Assembly: GCF_014596915.1 (NCBI RefSeq)
Contig: NZ_JACVWU010000025.1
Location: forward strand, 60,248-124,247
Direction: 5' to 3'
DNA from: Streptomyces sp. TRM68416
GTDB lineage: Bacteria; Actinomycetota; Actinomycetes; Streptomycetales; Streptomycetaceae
DNA length: 64,000 nt
Of this stretch, positions 19,154-26,573 are shown piece after piece (within the stretch, counting starts at the first letter, position 1; every line of letters starts with the position of its first letter). Below the pieces are notes generated by a model. It did not search any database. It was given only the letters and a program-made list of their open reading frames with translations, and was not told the DNA's origin. Both the position numbers and the translations under genes were made by a program.

Positions 19154-20728
19154 TCAGAACTGCAGCGCCCAGGAGTCGATCCGTCCGGTGTCCAGCCGTG
19201 CGTTGTCGCTGACCCGGAGCTTCCATGTGCCGTTGGCCGTCTCGGAGGAGGCGTTCACCGTGTACGTGGTGTTGATGTTGTCCGAACTGCCGCCGGTGCC
19301 GTAGCCCTTGAGGGTGTAGGCCGACCCGTCGGGGGCGATCAGCTGGACCTGGAGGTCACCGATGTACGTGTGGATGATGTTGACCTCGACCGCCAGCGCG
19401 GAGGGCGCGTTGCCGGCGACGCCGGACACCGTCACCGGGGACTCGACCGTGGAGTTGTCGTTGATCGGGTAGTCGGCGGTGTTCTCGAAGCGCGGTCCGG
19501 GCGGGGTGGGGGTACCGCCGCCGACGTACAGCAGCCGGTTGGGCGAGCCGCTGCCCGGGCTGGTGACGACGTTGGGGGTGGCCGCCGTGGTCAGCGCCGT
19601 GGAGACCTGCGCGGGCGTGGCCGTGGGGTTCTCGGCCAGGTAGAGCGCGGCGGCGCCGGCCGCGTGCGGGGCCGCCATGGACGTACCGGAGATGGTGTTG
19701 GTGGCGGAGTCGCTCGTGTTCCAGGCCGAGGTGATCGAGGAGCCCGGCGCGAACAGGTCGAGGACGGTGCCGTAGTTGGAGTAGCTGGCCTTCGCGTCCG
19801 ACGAGGTCGTGGCGCCGACCGTGATGGCCTCCGTCACGCGTGCGGGGGACCTGGTCGAGGCGTTGGTGGACTCGTTGCCCGCCGCGACGGCGAAGGTGAC
19901 GCCGGAGGCGATGGCGTTGCGTACGGCGGTGTCGATCGCGGTGTCGGCGCCGCCGCCGAGGGACATGTTGGCGACGGCCGGCTTCACCGCGTTGCGGGCG
20001 ACCCAGTCGATGCCGGCGACGACCTGCGCGGTGGTGCCGGAGCCGGAGTTGTTCAGCACCCGGACGCCGACAATCCGTGCCTTCTTGGCGACGCCGTAGG
20101 AACCGCCGGCGACCGTGCCGGCGACGTGCGTGCCGTGGCCGTGGCCGTCCTGGGCGGTGTTGTCGTTGTCGACGGCGTCGTAGCCGTAGGAGGCACGGCC
20201 GCCGAAGTCGCCGTGGCTGATGCGGACGCCGGTGTCGATGACGTACGCCGTGACACCGCTGCCGGCCGAGTCCGGGTAGGTGTAGGAGCGGTCGAGCGGA
20301 AGGTTGCGCTGGTCGACCCGGTCCAGGCCCCAGGAGGGCGGGCTGGGCTGGGTCGCGGCGATGCTGAAGGTGCGGTTCTGCACGACGGAGGCGACGGCCG
20401 GGTCGGCGGCGAACTTCTTCGCCTCGGCCGCGGAGGCCTCGACCGCGTAGCCGTTGAGCGCCTTCTGGTAGGTGCGCTCGATGTCGGCCCCGTACTTCCG
20501 GGCGAGCGCGCGGCCCTCGGCCGAAGCGGCGCGGGCCGCCTCCGGCTTGAGGGTCACGATGTAGCTGTCGGCCACGGCGTTCGCCGCGCCCGCGTACTGG
20601 ACCCGGCCGTCGCCGGCGGCCGGGGCGGCACCTGCGGGGAGGGCGGAGACGAGGCCCGCGGTGAGTACCGCGGTGGCCGTCGCGCTGATCGCTGCCAGTC
20701 TTCGCCGGGTGGGACGCATCACTGCCAT
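19154..20728 (-). CDS. Secreted subtilisin-like serine protease with I9 propeptide and P domain
   Basis: Extracellular endopeptidase, 524 residues. Signal peptide about 1-35 (RRRLAAISATATAVLTAGLV ending PAGAAPA), inhibitor I9-type propeptide about 40-130 (YIVTLKPEAARAA), and S8 catalytic domain. The triad is visible as VIDTGVRISHGDFGG (Asp), GHGTHVAGTVAGG (His) and GTSMAAPHAAGAAAL (Ser). The C-terminal 120 residues form a proprotein-convertase P domain (DLQVQLIAPDGSAYTLKGYG and SWALQF at the end). GAGGAGG lies nine bases before the ATG at 20728. Monocistronic. The nearby RiPP-like cluster transcribes toward it but a promoter-sized gap separates them. Confidence 0.94.
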   Translation of the reverse strand: MAVMRPTRRRLAAISATATAVLTAGLVSALPAGAAPAAGDGRVQYAGAANAVADSYIVTLKPEAARAASAEGRALARKYGADIERTYQKALNGYAVEASAAEAKKFAADPAVASVVQNRTFSIAATQPSPPSWGLDRVDQRNLPLDRSYTYPDSAGSGVTAYVIDTGVRISHGDFGGRASYGYDAVDNDNTAQDGHGHGTHVAGTVAGGSYGVAKKARIVGVRVLNNSGSGTTAQVVAGIDWVARNAVKPAVANMSLGGGADTAIDTAVRNAIASGVTFAVAAGNESTNASTRSPARVTEAITVGATTSSDAKASYSNYGTVLDLFAPGSSITSAWNTSDSATNTISGTSMAAPHAAGAAALYLAENPTATPAQVSTALTTAATPNVVTSPGSGSPNRLLYVGGGTPTPPGPRFENTADYPINDNSTVESPVTVSGVAGNAPSALAVEVNIIHTYIGDLQVQLIAPDGSAYTLKGYGTGGSSDNINTTYTVNASSETANGTWKLRVSDNARLDTGRIDSWALQF

Positions 20729-21068
20729 CTGAGGGGTCCTCCTCAATCGGTGGTGCGCTGGTGGGGGGTGGTGCAGGCACGACGAAGTCCACCCTCGGGT
20801 GGACGTGATCATGTCAAATCCGAGGGCGCTTGCTGTGCGGACTCTGTGTGCCAGCCGAAAGATTGAGGCCTGCACAGGAATTGCACAAGGGCCCTGCGTG
20901 ACAGAGGCCCTTCGTGCGACGGTTGTTTTCGGCCGACAGCCAAGCGGACCCGGCGCATTCGGCTACGGTTCGGCAGCGCCCCAAAGGGGCCCGGGGCCGC
21001 GTCTGTCAGCGGTTCCGCCGTGGGGCGCTCGACCAGCCACAGCGAGCCCGCGGGCGAACAACAACACA
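20729..21068. promoter_or_regulatory. Promoter region of the subtilisin gene
   Basis: 340 bases without a gene. The small hairpin GCCCCAAAGGGGC (20978-20990) could terminate the leftward M50 gene. AGGGCC and GGCCCT arms 12 bases apart (near 20888-20911) could form a second weak stem. I saw no clear sigma consensus. Confidence 0.3.
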
Positions 21069-22289
21069 TCACCGCACGCCTCGGCGCGTGCGCCACCACG
21101 TGCGCAGCCACAGGGCGTTGACTCCGCCCAGGGCGATCAGTACCGCGGCCGCGTCGGCGTTGGCGGTGAGGCTGTGGTCGGGGCCCAGGCTCCGGGCCGC
21201 GCGGACCAGCAGGGCGATGTCGAGGGGCAGGGTGACGGCGGCCATGAAGGTCAGGCAGGCCGCCGTTCCGGCCACGAGGACGACGCTGTAGAGGCGTACG
21301 GCCCGGCGCTCGTGCGGTGGCAGCCCGGCGCTCGGGTCGCCGGCCCCGGCGGTCCGGCGCGGGCGCGTCACGCGCCGGAACAGGTGACGGGCGTACGCGA
21401 GGCCGTCGCCGTAGAGGTTCCGGCAGCCGGTGAGGTCCTGGAGGACGAAGTACAGGTCGGTGCGCGTGAACACCATGAACTGGAAGGGCACCGGCAGCAG
21501 GGTCAGCAGCAGGGCCGCCGCGAGCAGGCGGTGGGCCGTCGGCCCGGGGTCCGTCAGGGCGAGGACCAGGACCAGGCAGGAGGCGACGGAGAGGTTGAGG
21601 GCGATTCCGGCCAGATAGGCCGTCAGGCGGTGGCGGCGGGGCGCGAGTTCGATGCCGCTGATGTCGGTCTGCATGACGAGGAACTGCAGCCGGGTGCCGA
21701 GGCTCATTCTCGCCGGCACGCCCACGGCGCGGGCCGTGACCAGGTGCGCCAGCTCATGGGCCAGCAGCAGCGTCCATCCGGCCGCGGCCCCGCCGGCCAG
21801 GACCAGGCTGCCGTGCGGGCTCCACAGCATGTCGCGGTAGCCGGGGAGCAGGTCGGGGCGGTGGAACAGGGCGACGACGGCCGCCGTCAGCAGTGCCCCG
21901 ACGAGCAGCGGAAGGACCGGGTGCAGGGCGAACCGGACGTGGCGGGGGCGCAGCCACGGCAGTGAGGCGCGCGGCGGTTCGGCGTCCGGGACCGGGCGGT
22001 CCCCGATCCGCGCCACGAACCCCAGGGCGGTGAGGTCCCTGACGAAGTCCGCGATCTCGAACTCCTCGCCGGTCTCCTCGCGCAGTGTCTGCTCCGTGCG
22101 GGCCACGCTCCGCCCCTCGCCCAGGAGTTCCACCGCGCGTGCGCCGGCCTGCGGCAGGGCGACGAAGGTCCGGGTGGCCATGCGGCCCACGATCCACTCG
22201 TCCCGGTCCCGCCGCACCGCGAGGTCGTGCAGCAGGACGCGGGCCGAGGGCTCGATCCGGGGCCGGTCCTCCGCCGCCGTGTCCGTCAC
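21069..22289 (-). CDS. PqqD-like/M50 membrane metalloprotease (RiPP-type maturation protein)
   Basis: Putative intramembrane zinc protease or export/maturation factor, 406 residues. Residues about 10-98 form a winged-helix domain like PqqD/RRE (IEPSARVLLHDLAVRRDRDE, then EEFEIADFVRDLTALGFVARI), which in RiPP systems binds a leader peptide. The rest is a polytopic membrane domain with HELAH at 178-182, the M50 zinc motif, and helices near 122-143, 160-185, 225-247, 250-272 and 335-400. GTG start at 22289 has GGAG five bases before it. It is read leftward, downstream of the ThiF gene and separated from it by a tandem repeat. Confidence 0.82.
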   Translation of the reverse strand: MTDTAAEDRPRIEPSARVLLHDLAVRRDRDEWIVGRMATRTFVALPQAGARAVELLGEGRSVARTEQTLREETGEEFEIADFVRDLTALGFVARIGDRPVPDAEPPRASLPWLRPRHVRFALHPVLPLLVGALLTAAVVALFHRPDLLPGYRDMLWSPHGSLVLAGGAAAGWTLLLAHELAHLVTARAVGVPARMSLGTRLQFLVMQTDISGIELAPRRHRLTAYLAGIALNLSVASCLVLVLALTDPGPTAHRLLAAALLLTLLPVPFQFMVFTRTDLYFVLQDLTGCRNLYGDGLAYARHLFRRVTRPRRTAGAGDPSAGLPPHERRAVRLYSVVLVAGTAACLTFMAAVTLPLDIALLVRAARSLGPDHSLTANADAAAVLIALGGVNALWLRTWWRTRRGVR

Positions 22290-22309
22290 GTCCGCTCCCC
22301 CCGCTCCGC

Positions 22310-22650
22310 GTTCACCGCCGACTGCACTCCTCCCGCCCCGGACTCACCACCGGCTCCGCTCCCCGCCCCGCGTTCACCACCGGCCGCTCCCCGCTCCGGA
22401 TTCACCGCCGACTCCGTCCCCCCACTCCAGGCTCACCACCGGTTCCACCCCCCGCCCCAGGCTCACCAGCGGCTCCACTCCCCGCCCCGGATTCACCACC
22501 GGCTCCACTCCTCGCCCCGGACACCACCAGCTCCACTCCCCGCCCCGGGCTCACCAGCGGCTCCACCCCCCGCCCCAGGCTCACCACCAGCCCCACTCCC
22601 CGCCCCCGCGCCACCACCGACTCCGCTCCCCCGCCCCGTGTTCAGCGCCG
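22310..22650. repeat. Degenerate tandem repeat, about 30-bp unit, about 11 copies
   Basis: Units begin GCCCC(G/A)G and contain CTCACCACCGGCTCC, each close to 30 bases with a few of 28 or 31. The right half codes for the Gly/Ala/Pro/Glu tail of the ThiF protein (10-residue period, GAGGEPGAGG); the left half lies beyond the stop codon in the gap before the M50 gene. The array therefore spans the end of a gene. Copy number and register are likely to vary between strains. Confidence 0.8.
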
Positions 22651-23779
22651 GCTCCGTTCCGCAGGCGGGGCAGTCGGGGCGTTGGGCCGTGCGTTGCATG
22701 AGCGGGTCGCCGGGCGTCATGAGGTTCAGTCCGAAGCGGCATCCCGGGTCCACCGGCGGAACCCCGCACAGCAGCATGAGCGCGGCGTGGGCCAGCAGGC
22801 TGCCGGACAGGCCCGCGGTCACGGCGTTCACCGGGTTCCACGGCATACGGGGGGAGGCGGCGTCCTCGTCCTGGCCGGGCCCGAGCCGCAGATCGCGGCG
22901 CTCGATCTCGGCGCTGCGCAGGCACTCCCAGCACGCGCCCCGGCCGGGCGCGAAGACCCCGACGCTCACCAGGGGCCCGCGATAGCCCGCTTCGGCCCAT
23001 GGCGTGCCGGTGGCCAGGCAGACCTGGTTGGCCCAGCGGCGGATCACCGGCGGGCGGTCGGCGCCCAGCAGGAGTACGTCGTACGGCCCTCCGCCGGCCA
23101 GCAGGTCCTCCAGGTCCGCCGGCCCCCGCACCTCGCGGCGCTCCCCCGTGACCGTCGTGTCCGAGTTCAGCGCCCGTAACGCGGCCAGCGCCGCGTCGGC
23201 CTTCGGCGTACCGAGGTCGTGCTCGCGGAAGAGGGTCTGCCGGTTGAGGTTGGACAGTTCCACGACGTCCGGTTCCACGAGGTGCAGCCGCCCCACTCCG
23301 GAGGCCACCAGGTCCCGGGCTGCGGCCCCGCCGGTGCCGCCCACCCCCACCAGCAGGACCCGGGCGCGGCGCAGCCGCAGCTGCGGCTCCCAGGGGTTCT
23401 CCCGCGGCCGGAGGTCCATCCAGCGCAGCAGCGCCATGCCCCGGCCGTAGCGCTCGCGTTCCCGCTCGGACAGCTCCGGCGGCGGTACGGCGCCGGCGTC
23501 CTCCACGTATCCGGCCTCGGTGAGGTCCGTCATCGCCTGGACGATGTCCGGTGCCGGCAGCGGCAGTTCGCCGTGGCGGCGGGACACCTCGGCGACGACG
23601 TCCGCGGCGCTGCGGGTGCCGTCCATGGCCTCGACCAGCGTCCACACCCAGCCGTCGGGGTCCTTGACCTCGGCGCCGATGCCGTGGACGACGCTCCCGA
23701 TCCGTACGTTCCCGTCCACCGTCCGGTAGGCCCGGTGCTCCGGCTTGATCCGAGGCCGCCGCATCGCGTGCAACGTCAT
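22493..23779 (-). CDS. PqqD-like/ThiF E1 adenylating enzyme (RiPP-type)
   Basis: ATP-dependent adenylating enzyme of the E1/ThiF/MccB fold, 428 residues, expected to activate a peptide C terminus or bind a peptide substrate. Residues about 8-96 look like a PqqD/RRE winged helix (YRTVDGNVRIGSVVHGIGAE, then DGTRSAADVVAEVSRRHGEL). The nucleotide site is GVGGTG at 145-150, followed by EPDVVELSNLNRQTLF and GTPKADAA. The zinc tetrad is intact: Cys283/Cys286 and Cys370/Cys373. No conserved transfer cysteine is obvious. From residue about 380 a Gly-rich repeat tail replaces a normal terminus. Start uncertain: I chose ATG 23779 because domain similarity begins right after it; ATG 23764 is possible. 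Confidence 0.85.
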   Translation of the reverse strand: MTLHAMRRPRIKPEHRAYRTVDGNVRIGSVVHGIGAEVKDPDGWVWTLVEAMDGTRSAADVVAEVSRRHGELPLPAPDIVQAMTDLTEAGYVEDAGAVPPPELSERERERYGRGMALLRWMDLRPRENPWEPQLRLRRARVLLVGVGGTGGAAARDLVASGVGRLHLVEPDVVELSNLNRQTLFREHDLGTPKADAALAALRALNSDTTVTGERREVRGPADLEDLLAGGGPYDVLLLGADRPPVIRRWANQVCLATGTPWAEAGYRGPLVSVGVFAPGRGACWECLRSAEIERRDLRLGPGQDEDAASPRMPWNPVNAVTAGLSGSLLAHAALMLLCGVPPVDPGCRFGLNLMTPGDPLMQRTAQRPDCPACGTEPALNTGRGSGVGGGAGAGSGAGGEPGAGGGAAGEPGAGSGAGGVRGEEWSRW

Positions 23780-23910
23780 CTTCGCGCCAATCTCGTCAGC
23801 CCCAACTGCCCCTGCCACAACCGACATTGACAACAGTGACCCGATCAACGAACTCTTGCAAGGGCACGGAAAATCACCGCACGCCACAGCCACCTTCAGG
23901 AGGACAGGGC

Positions 23911-23988
23911 ATGCCGAACAAGATCGAGATCCGTCCGCTGGACAAGAAGGAGACCACCGGCGACAGCGGTGGCAACGGCGGCTCCTGA
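23911..23988 (+). CDS. 25-residue candidate RiPP precursor peptide
   Basis: Too short for normal gene finders but strongly supported as translated: AGGAGG stands seven bases before the ATG. The peptide starts MPNKIEIRPLDKKE and ends with a Gly/Ser/Asn tail (TTGDSGGNGGS). It has no signal peptide. It lies between a leftward gene for a PqqD-like/ThiF protein and a rightward M14 peptidase gene, the usual place of a RiPP precursor. IEIRPLD could be the leader segment that a PqqD-like domain clamps as a beta strand, and the Gly-rich tail a core or C-terminal follower. That it is a precursor is an inference from size, ribosome site and context. Confidence 0.65.
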   Translation: MPNKIEIRPLDKKETTGDSGGNGGS

Positions 23989-24007
23989 CCGGCCGCGAGC
24001 GACACCT

Positions 24008-24048
24008 GTGAAGGACCTCGAGTGACGCGAGTGAAGGACCGCGAGTGA
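24008..24048 (+). repeat. 18-bp direct repeat including the M14 ribosome site
   Basis: GTGAAGGACCTCGAGTGA at 24008-24025 is repeated with one mismatch at 24031-24048. The second copy provides AAGGA and the GTG/ATG start pair of the carboxypeptidase gene; the first copy is a five-codon ORF ending in TGA. Duplicated start region or a minimal upstream ORF. Confidence 0.6.
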
Positions 24049-25349
24049 TGGACCGCTATCCCACGGTCGCGGACGTCACCGAGTCGGCGCGGCGGCTGGT
24101 CTCCCGGTTTCCGGGGGCCGGCCGCCTGCGCCGGATCGGGACGTCGCGCGCGGGCCGTCCGATCCTGATGCTGTCCGTGGGGCACGGGCCTCGCCACGTC
24201 CTGGTGGTCGCCGGGCCGCACTCCGACGAGCCGGTCGGCGGCGCGACCGCGCTGGCGCTGGCGGAGCGGGTGGCCCGGGGCGAGGGTCGGTCCCCGGCGA
24301 CCGACCCCTCCCGCGTCACCTGGAACCTGATCCTGTGTCTGGATCCGGACGGTGCCACGCTGAGCGAGGGCATCGAGGAGGCGACGGCCGGCCCCGACCA
24401 CGCCCTGGAGCGGTACTACCGCGCCGCCTTCCGCCCGGTCGCCGCCGAACAGCCGGAGTGGGCACCGATCGAGTCACGGCAACTCCCGGAGAGCCAGGCC
24501 CTGTTCGACGTGATCGACGAGCTGCGGCCGTTCCTCCAGTGCTCCCTGCACAGCGTCGACGCGGGCGGCAGCTGGGTCCAGTTGACCCGCGCGCTGCCCG
24601 GACTCGCCGCCCCCTTCCAGGAGTCCGCCGCGGCCCTCGGCATCCCGGTCCAGCACGGCACCTACGACGCCCTGTACTGGGAGAACCCGAGCCCCGGCAT
24701 CCACGTCCTGCCCCCGCCGGACGCGACCGCCCGTCTGGCGGCCGGCTCCGAGAACATCGGCCGGTCCACCTGGTGCGCGCCGATGCGGTACGACGGTGTC
24801 ACCGCGATCGTCGAAGTGCCGCTGTGGGCCACCGACCTGGCCGAGGACCTGTCTCCGCACCCGGAGGCCGCCGGGGCCCTGCGCGACCTGTCCGCACTGG
24901 TGCGCGAGGGCGGGCGCCAGGTGACGGCCGTCCTCGACAAGGCGCGCGGCTTCCTGCCCCCGCCCCAGGAGTCCCCGCCCAGGCGGGTGCTGGAGTGGAT
25001 GGCCGACGACCTCTACGACCTGGTCGCCGACTCCTGGGAACCCCTCGCCCGCCGGGCCGCCACCCCCGAGGGCGCACACCTCCTGACGACAGCGCACATC
25101 AGCGCCCTCGACGTCGTGGCCCGGCGCCAGCCGCTGCGCGCCGCGGGCCTGCTGCTGCGGCTCCTCGCGGCGGCGGACGACCCGGCCGCCCCGGCCCTGC
25201 ACCGCGAACTCGACGACCTCTTCCTCACCTGGTGCGAAGACTTCGAGAAGGCCCTGCGCCTGCGCTGGGTGCCCGTGGAACAGCAGGTGGCGCATCAGGC
25301 GCGCACGGTGGTGGCCGCCGCCGAGAGCGCGCTGACGACCGTGGGGTGA
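24045..25349 (+). CDS. M14 zinc carboxypeptidase-like protein
   Basis: Probable cytoplasmic metallocarboxypeptidase, 434 residues, no signal peptide. The fold begins IGTSRAGRPILMLSVG, the usual start of M14 domains, then GPHSDEPVGG carries the HxxE zinc motif (His59, Glu62) and CSLHSVDAGG the third ligand (His169). A later IVEVPLW is a plausible site for the catalytic Glu. The C-terminal third (about 285-434) is an all-helical extension not found in minimal M14 enzymes. Start GTG 24045 or ATG 24048; AAGGA precedes both. It follows the precursor-like ORF by 56 bases on the same strand, so it could trim the peptide from the C terminus. Confidence 0.82.
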   Translation: MMDRYPTVADVTESARRLVSRFPGAGRLRRIGTSRAGRPILMLSVGHGPRHVLVVAGPHSDEPVGGATALALAERVARGEGRSPATDPSRVTWNLILCLDPDGATLSEGIEEATAGPDHALERYYRAAFRPVAAEQPEWAPIESRQLPESQALFDVIDELRPFLQCSLHSVDAGGSWVQLTRALPGLAAPFQESAAALGIPVQHGTYDALYWENPSPGIHVLPPPDATARLAAGSENIGRSTWCAPMRYDGVTAIVEVPLWATDLAEDLSPHPEAAGALRDLSALVREGGRQVTAVLDKARGFLPPPQESPPRRVLEWMADDLYDLVADSWEPLARRAATPEGAHLLTTAHISALDVVARRQPLRAAGLLLRLLAAADDPAAPALHRELDDLFLTWCEDFEKALRLRWVPVEQQVAHQARTVVAAAESALTTVG

Positions 25350-25472
25350 CCCCGTACGCCGAGGCGGAGCGGACGTCTCCGATCCGTAAGAGTCAACGCG
25401 ACATTTCGGACGTACGGTGACAGTGGACACCGGTCCCCCGCGGTGTCAGCCGCCCCGGCGGAAGGAGCGACC

Positions 25473-26555
25473 ATGTCCACCCTCGACACACGGCAGCCCG
25501 CCCCGGACACGGCAAGGCAGGAGGCCTTCGCGGGCGAGGTGCTCGACGTCCTGAACAAGAGCGCGCTCGCCCTGCTGACCAGCGTCGGCCACCAGTGCGG
25601 CCTGTTCGACAGGCTGGCCGAACTCCCGCCCTCGACCAGCGCCGAGATCGCCGAGGCCGCGGATCTGGACGAGCGGTACGTCCGCGAGTGGCTGGGCGGC
25701 ATGGTCGTCGGCGGGTTCCTGCAGTACGACCCGGAGCGGCGGACGTACGCCCTGCCCCCGGAGTACGCCGCCTGTCTGACGACCGCCGCCGGCCCCGACA
25801 ACCTGGCCGGGATGATGCCGTACATCGGCCTCATGGGCGAGGTCGAGCAGCAGGTGGTGCGGTGCTTCCGGGAGGGCGGCGGCGTGCCGTACTCGGCCTA
25901 TCCGCGCTTCCAGTCCCTCCAGGCCGAGGAGACCGCCCGGGTGTACGACCTGGCGCTCGTGGACACGGTCGTACCGCTGGTTCCCGGGCTCGTCGAACGG
26001 CTGGGGAAGGGCATCGACGTCCTCGACGTGGGCACCGGGCAGGGGCACGCTCCGCTCGTCCTGGCACGGGCGTTCCCCGCCAGCCGCTTCCACGGTCTGG
26101 ACCGGTCCGAGGAAGGCATCGCGACCGCCCGCGCCGAGGCGGCCCGCGCCGGGCTCGGCAACCTCCACTACACGGTCTCCGACTCGACGCGGATCACCGG
26201 CGAGTACGACGTCATCACCGCCTTCGACGTGATCCACGACCTGGCACAGCCCGCCGAGACGCTCGCGGCGATCGCCAGGGCCCTGCGCCCCGGCGGCACG
26301 TTCCTCATGGGTGACATCGCCGCCTCCAGCAGGCTGGAGGAGAACATCGGGCACCCCTTCGGTCCCTCGCTCTACGCGTTCTCCGTCTTCTACTGCATGA
26401 CGACCTCGCTCAGCACCGGCGGCGCCGGCCTGGGCACGGTGTGGGGCCGGGAGACGGCGGAGCGGATGCTCCGGGAGGCCGGGTTCACGAACGTCGACAT
26501 CAAGTCGGTGGAGGGCGACCCGTTCAACGCCTACTACCTCGCGACCGGGCCCTGA
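25473..26555 (+). CDS. Winged-helix SAM-dependent methyltransferase
   Basis: Class I methyltransferase, 360 residues, with an N-terminal dimerisation/winged-helix part (LTSVGHQCGLFDRLAELPPS, then YVREWLGGMVVGGFLQY) and a Rossmann domain whose SAM motif is VLDVGTGQGHAPLVLARAFP (about 178-197), followed by GLDRSEEGI (acidic loop) and LRPGGTFLMGDI. It belongs to the Rv2258c-like family found widely in actinomycetes. GGAG lies six bases before ATG 25473. It is 123 bases after the M14 gene on the same strand. It may methylate the peptide product or be unrelated; the gap makes co-transcription uncertain. Confidence 0.85.
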   Translation: MSTLDTRQPAPDTARQEAFAGEVLDVLNKSALALLTSVGHQCGLFDRLAELPPSTSAEIAEAADLDERYVREWLGGMVVGGFLQYDPERRTYALPPEYAACLTTAAGPDNLAGMMPYIGLMGEVEQQVVRCFREGGGVPYSAYPRFQSLQAEETARVYDLALVDTVVPLVPGLVERLGKGIDVLDVGTGQGHAPLVLARAFPASRFHGLDRSEEGIATARAEAARAGLGNLHYTVSDSTRITGEYDVITAFDVIHDLAQPAETLAAIARALRPGGTFLMGDIAASSRLEENIGHPFGPSLYAFSVFYCMTTSLSTGGAGLGTVWGRETAERMLREAGFTNVDIKSVEGDPFNAYYLATGP

Positions 26556-26573
26556 CGGCGTCCGGACGGCGGC

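Noticed and set aside
22402..22617. 71-codon ORF inside the tandem repeat
   Set aside because: It is only another frame of the 30-bp repeat (Gly/Val/Ser-rich) and overlaps the ThiF gene.
22310..22650. CRISPR array
   Set aside because: Units are contiguous and degenerate with no unique spacers; it is a coding minisatellite.
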